Below are positions 11,509-23,845 of a stretch of DNA of 64,000 nucleotides, one piece after another (position 1 is the first letter of the stretch; every line of letters starts with the position of its first letter). The DNA lies in contig JACGCM010001796.1 of the NCBI GenBank assembly GCA_014058105.1, forward strand, positions 1,488,001-1,552,000. Reading direction: 5' to 3'. Source of the DNA: Kingdonia uniflora (taxonomy: Eukaryota > Streptophyta > Magnoliopsida > Ranunculales > Circaeasteraceae). The position numbers and the translations under genes are program-made. The notes under the pieces are model-generated. The model saw nothing but the letters and a program-made list of their open reading frames with translations. It was not told the origin of the DNA and searched no databases.

Positions 11509-13278
11509 TAGATTCTATTAAGCATCCGTCAACATTGAGTATAATTTGTTGCTTTCACTCTTGCATCCAGCATATCCATTATAGAGGTTTCAGTTGCTTG
11601 ATGATTGGATTTAATCCCCATAACTTTATGTGATCTTGACTGCCATGCTTATTGATGTAACTAGGATACATCACTTATCCTAGAATTTAAAATCTGGTTT
11701 GGAGCATTTATATGAATTTAGGTAGTCCATCAAATGCTTATGTGATCAGTTTACATAATAATCTAGAGAAGTAGTTGTGTGGTTCTTGTGTTTGGAATTA
11801 GGATAGTGATTATGTGTTATTTTAAGAAATGTTGAAATGTAGAAGGGAATTAGTCTACAGTTGGGAATTAGTTTAATCCATTCAGCTCCTCAAGATATAG
11901 AAGTGTAGAAGGGAGAAATACCCCAAGGTTGGCAAAGAGCAACAGAGAAAGGGCAAGAAGGATGAAGATAAAGTTAATAAACATTCTTGTATCCAGACTG
12001 TCCGCGGTTGTTATAAGGAGGGAGAAGTAGAAGAAAAGAAGGAAGAGAAGAAGAGGAGAGGAAAGACGAGGTTTTCATGTTAGAGTCCCTAAAATGGAAG
12101 AAAAACATAGGCAAGAAGTAGGATGGATGGAGAGGTGAAATCTTCTTTCAGATTCCCCAATGATCTTCTAAAAGGAGATGCATTAATGGAGGTGGCGACT
12201 TAGTTGAGATGGCAAAAACTGGAAAACTGGGTGGAATGTGATCGAAGAAGAAAGGTGGAAGAAAGAGCTGGTTTTTGGGGCCAAGAAAAAGAGGAATATG
12301 GTTATAGTGAAGGCATAGTATGTTAGACAAACATCAATATACATAATGAAAATATATGGAGAAGGCGGGGTTCTTCTTAGATAATCTAAATGTTATTAGA
12401 GGTCGTCAAATTTGGTAACCAATGTGTATTTTTTTCTTCCCTGGATTTTGTTGAGGGCATTCTTTTCATTAGTTTGGTATGCCTTCACTATATTCCATCT
12501 ATCAAATAAAGTTGTGTGCTTAGATTAGTTTGTATTTCAATGGTTATCATTAACAAAATAATATACTATCATCCGCTTGTGAGTTAGATGTATTTGCTTC
12601 TCCTCTGGTATGATATAATTGATTTGATACTATAAAAGACCATGTTTCACCTTTTTTTGTAATCAATAGTTGCATTATGTCTGAGCCTAGGTTCGAACTG
12701 GGGACCTATACTCCATATTTCACAACAGAGCAATATAACCACTTCAAATTCCTCTTTGTAGAAAACATTTGAGATAAAATCTTTATTCTTTGCTTTACAG
12801 TGATTTCAGTTTCTCTTTCTTTATGTTATTATTCTATCAACTGAGTGGCTGTTATAGCTGGTATTTTTCTCTCAATCTCTGGATTAGAGCTACGTGGACT
12901 GTCATGACTCCTGTTGTAGGCCCACTGATTCGCACTTTGACAATATGTCCATCTATTTAAACAAGCTCAAGTATTCCACCACCTGTGCATACGAGGTATG
13001 GCATTAATTTTTTCTGCAAGAACCTAAAACATTGAAGTATGCTAAGATTTTTTAATTAAATTGAATTTCTTATTCACCGCTGACATAATAATTATGAAAA
13101 CTTGATTAAGTTTAGAAAGAAGTTAGATGCTAACACAAGAAGCACACAACTACTTACTCCTCGTTAATCTTTGCCTTTTCTAGCCATTGCACAAAAACCA
13201 AGGCCTATTTAAGACATACTAATGTTAAAAGATCATATATTTTTTAGAGTTAATCTGCTATACTATTTTTTAAAGTTA
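11509..13278. other. Gene-free stretch between the two copia elements
   Basis: AT-rich single-copy-looking DNA. A purine-rich block lies at 11930-12130. A short tRNA-like B-box motif (ggttcgaact) occurs near 12691, without a matching A box at the right distance. I see no convincing coding exon. Confidence 0.5.
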
Positions 13279-13410
13279 ATCCTTAATTTTACATGCGAGT
13301 ATTTTCATATTCATGTTTTCAACTAAAAGTGTTCAACTATTATAATTTTTGTTTCACTATTTATAGGAATGCTTCCATTCATGTATATCTAGTTGTTGTT
13401 AAAAGGTTAG
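13279..13410. repeat. 132-bp direct repeat flanking copia 2 (left copy)
   Basis: Runs from 'atccttaattttacatgcga' to 'ttgttgttaaaaggttag'. The same segment occurs at 18369-18514, directly on the other side of copia 2. Confidence 0.9.
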
Positions 13411-13495
13411 CTCAAGTGGATAACCAAAAGGAAAAAGATTAGGTTAGCCCAAGCCCAAGCCCAAGCCCAAAGGAAGTTTAAGAAAAATTTCAACA
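13411..13495 (-). mobile_element. Copia 2 3' LTR remnant with (CCCAAG)n
   Basis: Matches the first part of the 5' LTR at 18288-18368. It contains a short hexamer expansion (agcccaagcccaagcccaag), where the 5' LTR has one unit fewer or more. It ends abruptly at the 132-bp flanking repeat. Confidence 0.8.
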
Positions 13496-14059
13496 ATCCC
13501 CCCACTTTTAAAAAACTTTTACAAAATAGAAAAAAATAAATGAGATAACGGTTTCGATATATAGAGATGTACATAAGTAAATGTGTTCTTAGACTTGAAC
13601 CTATACGTAGTAGGCAATCTTCAACGTATAAGAATAATAAGTGATCAGAGTCTTGAACTTATTATTCGTTTTTATACAATGGAGAAAACTACATACAACC
13701 CTACCAGGTACAATATCTAAATGCTAATACTATTCGGCAATGTGCTTAATCCCAGTATAGGTGAAGGCTTTAGATAATTTAGCCTAATTCTCATAGAAAA
13801 TAGCCACACTTTCACAATCACATTGGTGAGTCTATTAAGAGTGTTCTTGTAGCTAGATACCCCACTCAAGAATGAGATATAGAACTCATTAAGAGTTTAA
13901 GAAACTTAGCCTCACAGTTGCTGTAAGATATCATGCATATATACAGTATGTACAACGAGATTAACTCTGGAGTGACAAGCTCCTAGTTGCAGGATTCTTT
14001 ATCACAATGATTTGTTTTTCCCATTGAACTTATTTCTTGGGATCTCCAGTCATTTATGT

Positions 14060-15290
14060 TAGGTTCCCACCATTTGTAATTCTATAATAGGCTTTAGTCT
14101 AATCCCTAAGGATGTACTATAAACTTTATCACGAGACAGTCATTTCGTCAAAGGATCTGCCAAGTTGTTTTCCAATCTTACAAAATCTATAGTAATAGTA
14201 CTAGATGTGAGATAACCTCTCATCGTACTGTGTTTGCGACGTATCACTAACTTCTTACCATTATAGTAATTGTTATGTACTCTAACAATTACAACAATAC
14301 TATCTAAGTGGATTAAAATCGGCGGTATAGGTATACTCTATAAAGGAATATAAGACAAGAGGTCTTTTAACAAACTTGCCTCCTCACTAGCTGCAGCTAG
14401 TGCTACTAACTCAGACTCCATAGTCGACTGAGCTAGAATCGTTTGTTTCTTGAATCTCCAAGAAATCGACCCGCCAGCTATACTAAACAGGTATCCACTG
14501 GTGGCTTTGGAATCATCTGAAAATGAGTTCCAATCTGCATCGCTAAATCTATCAAGGACCGCAAGAAACTTCTGATAATATAAACCCAAGTTCATGGTCC
14601 TTTCAGGTACCGCATAACTCGATCAATAGCATCCCATTGCGCTAAACCTGGTTTACTTGTGAATCTATATAGAACCCCTACAACATAAGCTATATCGGGT
14701 ATAGTACAGTCCGTAGCATAGTAAAAGCTACCAATAATATTTGCGTATTCTTTCTGTCTAACTGACTCCCCCAAGTTCTTTAAAAGTTTAACTTGTGGAT
14801 CACAAGGAGTACAAGCAGGTCTACGATCAAAATATTTGTACTTATTCAAGATCTTCTCAATGTAATGAGATTGATCAAGAGTAATACCAGTGTCTGTGCG
14901 TGTGATCTTCATGCCTAAAATTACACTAGCCTCACCTAGGTCCTTCATATCAAAATTATTATAAGCATACTTTTGGTTTTTAAAATAATATCAAGTGTAG
15001 AACCAAAAATAAGTAGATCGTCAACGTATAGACATATCATAATACAAATTTCACAAGATATTTTATAATATAGGCATTTATCAACAACGTTAATCTTAAA
15101 ACCATTTGAAAGAAGTAATTGGTCGATTCTGTCGTGCCACTGTTTTGGAGCTTGCTTTAGACCGTATAAGGTCTTGTTCAGCTTGCAGATTTTGTGTTCT
15201 TCACCAGGTATTGCAAAGCCTTCAGGCTGATCCATATATAATTCCTATTCAAGCTCTCCATTTAAAAAAGTAGTTTTTACATCCATTTGG
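14060..15290 (-). pseudogene. Copia 2 reverse transcriptase / RNase H
   Basis: Element-sense order: the start of RT, LNKTLYGLKQAPKQWHDRI, catalytic CLYVDDLLIFG (about 15020), MKDLGEASVILGMKI, DIAYVVGVLYRF, RVMRYLKG, then a frameshift near 14594. RNase H follows: YQKFLAVLDRFSDADW, STMESELVALAAASEEA, and a degenerate NNLADPLTK. The N-terminal part of RT is deleted. It still carries the block copia 1 has lost. Confidence 0.9.
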
Positions 15291-15864
15291 TGAATAATCA
15301 AATCGTGCACGGCAGCAACGGCCAATAAAACTCTAATGGTTGTCACACGAGTAGCTGGGGAATATGTGTCAAAGAAATTAATATTTTCCTTTTACACATA
15401 TCCATTTGCTACAAGTCTTGCATTATATTTATCTATAGTACCATTGGTTAAAGTTTTATCTTTAATAATCTTTAAACGTTTTACCTCTACGAAGTTCTTA
15501 GTTTGTATCATGAGAATCAACACCTTTAAAAACTTTTACTTGAGGTGCATTAGGGGTCGAAACCGTAGAAGGTTGAGAACCCCCACTATTACCCCCACTG
15601 TCCCTCAGTAAGTAGGGAAACTTATCCTCAAAGAAATTAACATCATTTAAATCTGCTATAGGGATCATGGTAAGTTTACCCATATGTATACTAACTTCTT
15701 ATTAACATGACATAGTCTAGAGTACCAAATATTAAAAGAAGATAAAAAATAAGCAGAAATAGATTTATTCATTTCAATACTCATCTTGAACATTCCATTA
15801 CAAGCAAAACCCTATCCCACAAAACCCCACCCTTAGTCAAAATGTACTGATCAGACCCAATGGT

Positions 15865-17098
15865 CTACTGAAATTCTACCTTGTTGAGAAGATAGTCAGA
15901 AACAATATTTTTCCTTATTTCAGGAGTATACATCACATCCTTCAGAGTCACTGTCTTTCCAGAGGTAAATACTAGATCAAGATCTTTTATGCATAGTACT
16001 TTGGTGCAATGGGAATCCCCAAGTAGCACCTTCTGGTCTTCAGTCTCCCTGTAGGTCTTGAACCAATTGCGTTCATAACATACATGCCTAGAAGCGCCCA
16101 AATCAGCCCACCACCCATCAGTTCTACCGACCATGTTGATCTCTGTGATCATAGCCACTAAGGGTTCTTCGGTAACGTTAGCCTGATCAACAGGTTTGCG
16201 GTTCCGGCAGTTTCTAGATATGTGTCCAGGCTTATTACAGTTGAAGCACATAATAAAAAATGTTTTGTTATATGGTGGGGCTTGTTGGTTCGTTCCCTCA
16301 TTAGGATTCTGGTGTCTATAATTGTGACGGTTATTTGAATTACCACCGTTAGGTCGGTTGTTCCGATTACCACCATTCTTAGCCTTGAAAGGTTTCCCTT
16401 TAGGTTTCAGATGGACCTTCCCTTTGGCTTGAGCCAAAAGGATTTCCTCTTTTAGGTCTTATTTTCTAGATTCTTCTTCAACCCTCAGACGAGTAATCAA
16501 GTTCTCCAAGGTTAGTTCATTTGACTTGTGTCGCAGGATATTTTTAAAGTCTTTCCAATTCGGCGGTAATTTGTCAATCATCACGGCAACCTAAAATTGT
16601 TCATCAAGAGGTATCCATTCAGACACGATCTCATGCGCAATTCGTTGCAATTCATGTGATTGGGAAATTACCGACTTATCGTCGACCATATTGAACTTGA
16701 GATATCGGCTTACAATAAACTTTTTAGAGCCTGCCTCTTCCGTATCATACTTCTTCTGTAATGCATCCCAAACGGTTTTTGCAGATTCGGACTGTATATA
16801 ATAATCGTACAGTTCATCCGCTAAACCGTTCAGAATGAAATTACAGCATTTGAAATCAGCCTCAGTCCAGTTTGAAATAGTTTTTAAGGTTTTATGATAT
16901 TCATTTAGAATAAGATCAGGGTCTACCGCATGGTACGGGAACAGGAGGTTCAACAGGGCATTCTTGTTCCAGAACATATGCAACTTCCTTAAGTATGAGA
17001 TAGAAGAACATTTTGTTCTTCCACCTCTTGAAGTTGAGATCATCAAACTTAGAGGGTTTGTTAGAATCAAACTTTAGCACTTCAGAAGAAAGAGCCAT
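15865..17098 (-). pseudogene. Copia 2 gag and protease
   Basis: Gag starts MALSSEVLKFDSNKPSKF and has fewer stops than in copia 1. Zinc knuckle C-F-N-C-N-K-P-G-H-I-S-R-N-C is intact (about 16215-16260). The protease active site reads W-A-D-L-G-A-S, so the usual D-S-G is D-L-G: the catalytic Asp is kept but its Ser is lost. After the protease the frame runs into the remains of the gag-pre-integrase region and then the integrase deletion. Confidence 0.9.
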
Positions 17099-17899
17099 AT
17101 CATAGATTAAAAAATAATCTTTAAAATTGATGAAAATAGTATCTTATGATCCTGTAAGTATAGCTTTTCCCTTCTTGATTGAGCAACAACAAGTATAAAT
17201 TCAGAACCGTTACAGCATCAATGAATACCGTAGTACAACAAGATATTCAGGCAACAAAGAGATGTTTAGCGCAACAACAACAACAAGGTGTTCAACAATC
17301 TCCGGTCGGTAATAAACAGCAGGTCTGAGTTAGGTAGCAGCAATGGTAAACCGCAACAAGAATTACTGATTTACAGCAGCAACAGGAAGAACTGATTACA
17401 GTCAGTTTCAAGAAACTCAGATGTAAAGAACTGATTGCATTTTCAGGTAGTTGAGTTGGAACTGAAACAGTAACAGCTCCGATAAGGTGATAAACAACAA
17501 CTCATAAATAGGCAGTAGCAGCAGTTGAAATGTAAGCAATAGCAACTGAGTTTCAGTGATAACAGCAGTAGATACTAATGTTCAGAAATAGCAGAAATAG
17601 TGGCAATCACTTCGGTAATAACTACATCAAACAGCAGCATCAATGGTAAATGCAGTTTGTATAGTAGCATTAGGAAATCGTAGCAGGAACTCAGTTGTTA
17701 ATTCGGCAAATAGCAGCAAGTAAACTCAGCGCATACAACAACAAAAACAGCACCGGCAGCGCAGTCAGGAGGTAGTAGTAACGCAGTTTCTACTCTGACA
17801 AACAGCAGCAAGAACAACACCGGTAACGGCAGTTAACACCACGTAATGAACAGTGCATGTTAACAAAGAGAGAGAGATAGCAGAACAGTGATTGCTCGA

Positions 17900-18368
17900 G
17901 GCGTGGGTAGCACTCTCTTTAAATAGTATTTTGACCTACCTCGGGTAAGGTAACGAAGGTCTGATCTCTTCCAAGATACAACGACGTAACGTATACAGTA
18001 GCTTCAGTTATCCTAGAAGTCTACGTAAAGATTAAGTATGCACCTCAGGTAAACCGTAAATGAAGTTAGAGAGAGAGAAATGAACAGAGCAGATAGAGAG
18101 AGAAAGTTCTATTCTTTCTTTTGTGTTTAAAGGTGGTAAATACAAAGGGTATTTAAAAGAAAGATGTAACAGCTCTTTTCCTTCAATTTCGTTAGAAGAA
18201 GTTTGAAACTCTTGAACTAGTAAATAGGAGACGTCCCTAAAGATAAGGTCCACTAGCAAGAGGTGAACAAACCAAACAAGAGTCCAGAACTCAAGCCCAA
18301 GTGGATAACCAAAAGGAACAAAATTAGGTTAGCCCAAGCCCAAAGGAAGTTTAAGAAAAATTCCAACA
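17900..18368 (-). mobile_element. Copia 2 5' LTR (inner end uncertain)
   Basis: Element-sense start TGTTGGAA at 18368. The U5-like end shares 'gagatcagacc', 'cccgaggtaggtcaaaata' and 'cccacgcctcgag' with copia 1. The inner border is placed only roughly. Confidence 0.65.
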
Positions 18369-18514
18369 ATCCTTAATTTTACATGCGAGTATTTTTATAT
18401 TCATGTTTTCAACTACAAGTGTTCAACTACAAGTGTTCAACTATTATAGTTTTTGTTTCACTATTTACAGGAATGCTTCTATACATGTATATCTAGTTGT
18501 TGTTAAAAGGTTAG
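18369..18514. repeat. Direct repeat flanking copia 2 (right copy)
   Basis: Same sequence as 13279-13410 plus an internal tandem duplication of 'caagtgttcaacta'. It is followed by unique sequence ('tattcattttgtt'). Confidence 0.9.
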
Positions 18515-20185
18515 TATTCATTTTGTTATTTTAATTGGTTCTTCTAGAATATATATAAAGTTTATTTTGTTAATTCCATCTAGAATATATAAATGGTTCA
18601 TGAAAATTTATGATGTCTTGAGCGACAATTGATGATATTTACTAAGTAATGTAATTATACTAATGTTATGCTACTTTACTTTAATTTTTAATTTTTCAGA
18701 TGTGGGTGTTCAAAGATTTTGCTTGCGAGTTGGTGTTCTTTTTGTTAATGAAAGCGAGAAGAAGACGAATGAAGTTTAATTCTTATTTTGTTTCTAGTGT
18801 TAGATTTCTAGTGTTTATTTGCACACCACAATGTAAATAAAAGCAGTCTACTACGTCAATGCCTACTTGTAAGATTGATATTTATAAACATTTATAAACA
18901 TTTCAGTAAGATGAAATAGTACTTATGCATCCCAAGAAATTTGTTTCTAATATGAACTATGGGATTTATAGCAACATAAAGGATGCCAAAAAAAAAAGAA
19001 AAAAAAGAAAAAAGTAGAATCCTAATAAGAAGTATACTAATGGAAATCTAATATTAATCAATTGTATCCAATGCAAGATAAAATTTAAACAATAACACAA
19101 ATACAAACAAAAATGGAGGTTCAAGATTCCCATGTATACAGTACCATGGAACACTGAGTTGAAAATGTTGCATTCATCACGGTTACATATCTGCCAAGAT
19201 AAACGTTCAAGAAGGGTACTTGATTGAAATAAGTTAGAATGGTCCATAAAATCATGGAAAAATGTAATGCTCAGGTCCATCTGGAGATCCGTGCATGCAT
19301 AAAATATGTGATTGTATATGAGCAATATAGTGAAGTATATTTTCATCTACTTACCAAGCTAGCAATAAAAATAACGATATACTAATCAATCAAAAACTTA
19401 CTCTAGGTTGGGGATGGCGTGGTCCAGATCGAAACACTCTTTGTATATCTATTCTTTGAGTCAATCAAAACAAACTTCTTAGAGCATCTTCAATCATAAA
19501 TGCTAAAAGGTCTGTATCTAATTTACCAATTCCACACTTTCAGATGACAACATAAGAAGTATAATTGGGTGGACGCAGACACATGCGTGCCCTGCACATT
19601 GAATTGGCATTCAAACAAATAACAGTCAAACTCTGTCTCTTCCACTCATTATTTGGTTTAGGGCCAAACATTATAATCCTTAGGGTCCTAGCCTCCTGCA
19701 CGAGAGTTGAACTCACCAAATTCTCCCTACATGGATACATGATCATAAGGTCTTACAAATGAGCAAACAACTGTCTTTGCTGACAAAAATATGACATGAT
19801 ATATCTACCATTTGCTACAGGTACTGAAATAATTCACCTAAAGAAAAAGGACTCCAATCCAATATAACGGGCATTTTGCGTCCACAACTATGCCATCTCT
19901 TTGAAAATAAATAAATAAACAACCTAGAAATTGACCTAATATGTTTTCTCCAATTTGTTTTTATGTCTTTTGGGGAAATAGATTAGCACTTTGCCTCAAG
20001 TTTGGAGATGTTATCATACAAAAAGAAGAAGCAACAAAATTTTCAAGGATACAACAGAGTGCCAAAGACAATGATCCTGATAAAAGTGATGACAGAATCC
20101 CATTCGAATATTTATCTTCGCTCAATTGTTCATCCTTGATCATGAACTCCTCGAGTTTTTGTAAAAGGTTAGCGTAAAGTGTTGG
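18515..20185. other. Intergenic stretch with no assignable gene
   Basis: Several short frames occur (for example 18966-19346 minus, 19941-20177 on both strands) but none shows a recognisable domain. A minus-strand frame at 19961-20170 reads like normal protein (KLEEFMIKDEQLSEDKYSN) and runs up to the gypsy LTR at 20186. It may be the stub of an exon interrupted by that insertion; I cannot identify it. Confidence 0.35.
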
Positions 20186-20749
20186 TGTAGTCTCATTGTT
20201 CCTCTAGGGGACAACAATAAATGTGTGTTAGTTTCGGGCTTGATACTGTGTTGGAGGAGGGTACCGCTCGACTCTCTCCGGGTTCCTCTCTGTATCCCTG
20301 ATTCAACTGATCGTCTCTGGAGAAGAATCACGCAGGAGGCAGTATAAGAAGAGTAAGTAGTAGTAGAAGAAGAAGATCCCCTCTAGGTTGTCTCTTCCCC
20401 TCTATTTATAGGGAGGGTTTAACCTAGGGCGCACCTGCTCACGTGCCCTGAGAAATTCCTAATCTATCCCTTTACGGGCGTGGGCTTTCATACTTCCTCG
20501 CGGGTAGGGGATAACCGCGGGTCTGTCGTGGTTCTAGGGTCGTAGGATGAATTTCGGTCGTGATTCCGTTTGGCGTTCAAAGAAGCTCGTAGAACGACCT
20601 TGCTAGAGTATTCTTATTCTTAGTGGTGGGATTGCCCAACGACCTCCCACCTCATTGCTAGCGGGAGCATACTCTTTCAGTTCCTATTCTTAGTGGTGGG
20701 GTTGCCCAGCGACCTCTTACCTCGTTGCAAGCGGGAGCGTGCTCCTACA
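20186..20749 (-). mobile_element. Gypsy 1 3' LTR
   Basis: 564 bp bounded by TGTAG and CTACA. A TATA-like 'ctatttatagg' near 20403 is shared with the 5' LTR. It contains a 70-bp tandem duplication (20616-20749, 'attcttagtggtggg' to 'gcgggagc') that cannot be compared with the 5' LTR, which is truncated there. Confidence 0.9.
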
Positions 20750-20766
20750 ATCTCCCCCCCCCCCTC
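20750..20766 (-). other. Gypsy 1 polypurine tract
   Basis: Run of C on the plus strand (G on the element strand) directly inside the 3' LTR, where plus-strand DNA synthesis of LTR retroelements is primed. Confidence 0.75.
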
Positions 20767-20951
20767 AGGGATTGCTCATATGGAGGGAACGCTGAGGTGG
20801 TCTGGTCGTGGGGCAGGGGTCGTTGTATTGGAAGGTGGGTGGCAGCATGCCTGTCAGTGTCTCGGGAGGGGAGCGGAGTAATTAATACGTAGAAATGTGT
20901 GTGGTGTGGGTCTGGAGTATTAAATGACAACCGTCTCTCCATTTTCTCCAC

Positions 20952-20958
20952 TATAAAA
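20952..20958 (+). promoter_or_regulatory. TATA box for antisense transcription unit
   Basis: 'ctataaaag' on the plus strand, in a CT-rich context, about 200 bp inside the 3' LTR and about 540 bp before the first antisense ATG. It is oriented opposite to the element's own genes. A CT-rich leader ('gagtttctctctcttctgg') follows at the expected distance for a transcription start. Confidence 0.5.
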
Positions 20959-21493
20959 GAACTGAGAGAGCTATAGAGTTTCTCTCTCTTCTGGTTTGAA
21001 TTTGATTTCTAAGAATATAACATTGTACATTTGCTTTGGCGCTGGAGTAGGGCTGAACGAAGGGATTTGGGAGCTGTACACCGTGCGCGTGGGCTTACCG
21101 GCAAGTTTTTTGGTAACTCGTTTGAGTTAGGGCAATATACAGTATTATAACAGTTGTAAGAACTCGTTAAGTGCCTTAGCTAACAAGGGTATGTAGTGCA
21201 GAACGGTAAGAAAATCAATGTTGGTAATTTGAAAGAGCGGACTGACCGTGACACCGGGACGGTCATACTATTCATCGTAGAGTCATAATTATGTTGGCGG
21301 CCTTACCAGGGAAATGAGGGTTATAGGGTAGCGTGTCCCTAGGGTGCCCTAATAAGCTAAGTGACCAATATGCCATTTGTACCTTTAGGGTTGAGCCTGA
21401 CATTTGTACCTGGCTCGTGCAGGGACGTACGAGTGCTGAGCACGAGTCGGTGTACTTTGACGAGAGAGAACAAAACCTAAAACGAATCGAGGT

Positions 21494-23845
21494 ATGGTGG
21501 TGTCTGGTGACAAATCATCAACGAAGGGTTCTACGGCCGTGCTGCCTTGTACCGTGCCCGTGGAATGGGAAGGCAACCAAGACCACGAGGCTGGAGTGTC
21601 GGTGCCTCAAGATTTGATGGCAGAGTCGCAGGTGAATTTTATGGTACAAGGGAGAGTGCCTGGGGACATGGCCCATAAGGTCATTATCAGCGATCGGGAG
21701 AGGAGGGGAGGAGGCTCTGAGACCTTCTGGCCTTATCCCAGTGAGTGGAGGTTGCCTGGCTTGTTAGCCGAGTATGAGAGTCTGGGGATCAAGATGGAGT
21801 TCCTGGACGAGGTTAACGGGCGAGCGAAGGCTCGCGGCAGTAGTGAGTGGATATGGGCGGACTACCAAATGTTGGCACCCAATCAATGTATCGTCTACTA
21901 CGAGCAATTTGATGCGGGATTGAGGTTTTCCTTGGATGACTTGACAAAAAAATGTCTGAACTCGTTTGGGCGGCTCCTAGGGTAAATGAACGGCAATTTT
22001 TATCGAGTGATAATGGGGTATCGACTAATTAATCAGTCATTGCCGCCTAGGTGGAACGTAGGTTGTGGTGATATAATGGTCGCCTATAAGATGGGACGCT
22101 GTCTTCGTCAATGGGATGTCATCCCTGAGGGTGCGATGAAAGAGCTGGATGGGTCCGGGGCGTTAGAGGAGCTGGCGTCGCCTCGTATTACGCGTTCACG
22201 ATCGCGTACAGGGCGGTGGGATAGCAAACCCAGACCGTGGCCAAAGCAAAAAAAAAATGGCCAAGGAAGCCTCAGGCAAAGAGGGTGAGGCCAGTCTGAG
22301 GTATTAGAGATCATGTGTACTTGTGTGCCTGAGTGGAGGCACTGGTATTACATAGCTCGCAAGTCTGGCGAGCCAAAGATTTTTAAGTTACCGACGAGCG
22401 GTAATTATTGGTGTCGGCATCCAATCTTGGGGACTGGGGAATTTCACTTCGATGACGGGCCCAATCGTCACTTACATCATAATGTATTTAACACGAAGTG
22501 TACGTTACTCGTTATGTAACATGTTATTCACTGCTTCTATCATTTATTATTTGCGTTGTCAAAATGGCTGCTCGTTAGTGTGTAGGTGTGACGCATGGGA
22601 AGGTGTCGTATCAAACGTCACGTTTACGTGTGCTCGGTCATAAAAACAAAGACTGTCAGGTGTTGACGACGATTCTGAATAGAACGTTTGACTCTGACAG
22701 ATACTGGTCGGCAAAGAAGTATAACAAACCCCGTTTACGTCTGGAGAGCAATACTTATTTGGTAGAAATTATGCACAATTATAAATCCTCAGAGAGCGTT
22801 GGGAAGAAGCCAAGGTTCCTGAATACGAGGGGAAGAGATGCGTCTGGCTCGAACACAGCCGTGCCTCTTGTCGCTAGACAGAACCCCGGCCTGCGGGGGG
22901 TAAGTGGCCATACGGAGGAGGCCCCGGTTACGAAGCGGCAGAAGACGGTGGTTACCGGTCTCATGGATGAGGAGCAAGACGAACTCTGAGGTAAGAAAAG
23001 GAAGCCGTTGTCACAGTTGTATGTTAAGGAAGGGACCTGGTCTATGGGTAGTGGTAAGTTTTTTGCGGGTAGCTTGCCCGAGGGGGAGGTACAAAGTACG
23101 CCATACAAGGACAGGGAGAAGATTCGTGTGGCAGAAGCACTGAATGACCCTCATGCGCGGCGTGCAGCAGTTGTCGCAGCTGTCCGGGTAAGTGCTTAAT
23201 CGTATAATCGCACTCGGGCGTCTATGGTGCTTAACAGTGTATTTGTGTGCCATACAGTGTACACTTACCCTCGAGGCTACGTTTCTCCATAGTGAGAACC
23301 TTGTCAGTCGTAATGCCGAGTTAGAGCATCGGCTTGAGGAGATGCAGAAGGAGCTCGTAAAGGAGGTTGTATAACATGAGCTAGCGGAGCACTTGGCGAA
23401 CGTGACCACAGGGCTCGAAGACCATTTGAGGATCGTGACTGAGGAGAAGTCGTTGGTCGAAGGTGATTTGGAGGCAACCCACGGGTATCTTAAAACGCTA
23501 TCCTTAAAGGAGGATGTTAGCGAGCAAGCCCTTCGTGAACAACTCACAGGTAAGAAGCAGGTGGCAGACGGTCTGCAGGGTCTAGTCGCCGAGTTGGTGG
23601 ATGGCAAAATGCGTATGGAGGAGGAGTTTTGCCTTTCCACCGAGTGGTGGGTGGCGACGCTGGCCCCACCATTGCTCATTCTGCGTCAGACCCAAGATGT
23701 TCCCGAGCTGCACCATCTCGGTTATTCTGCGCGACAGGGTCCCCGACCGTTCAATGACAGGATGGACATTACCCCGGAGGATGAAGCGCAGATAGCGGAG
23801 GAGGAGAGGGTGGTCGCGGAGGCAGCTGGTCAGCAAAAATTATAA
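21494..23845 (+). pseudogene. Antisense retroelement gene, resembling 'putative gypsy-type transposon' (PF04195-like) proteins
   Basis: Plus-strand coding segments at 21494-22288 (one frame interrupted by TAA at 21983-21985), 22313-22519, 22588-22989, 23008-23199 and 23270-23845. The first contains a block reading YYEQFDAGLRFSLDDL...NSFGRLLG, then NFYRVIMGYRLIN. By eye this resembles the conserved core of plant proteins annotated as putative gypsy-type transposon. The middle part has a basic segment. The last segment is a long coiled coil (NAELEHRLEEMQKELVKE, then heptads to about 23640), broken by TAA at 23372-23374, ending in an acidic tail. GT donors such as 'ctgag|gtaaga' (22989) suggest introns. 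Tat-lineage elements are known to carry such extra frames; function is unknown. The stops suggest this copy is dead unless introns remove them. Confidence 0.55.

Larger units (their letters stand above)
13411..18368 (-). mobile_element. Ty1/copia element 2, degenerate and internally deleted
   Basis: Minus-strand relative of copia 1, so the two form a large inverted pair about 1.8 kb apart. The 5' LTR begins (element sense) TGTTGGAATTTTTCTTAAAC at 18368. The 3' end has a clear polypurine tract (aaaagtgggggga, 13496-13510) and the first 85 bp of the 3' LTR (13411-13495), then stops. Two deletions remove pol sequence: one of about 740 bp covering the integrase core (junction near 15645) and one of about 220 bp at the start of RT (junction near 15455). 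It cannot be autonomous. Confidence 0.9.

Noticed and set aside
12685..12760. tRNA-like B box (ggttcgaact), possible SINE or tRNA
   Set aside because: No A box at the right distance, no cloverleaf, no poly-A end; not enough to call.
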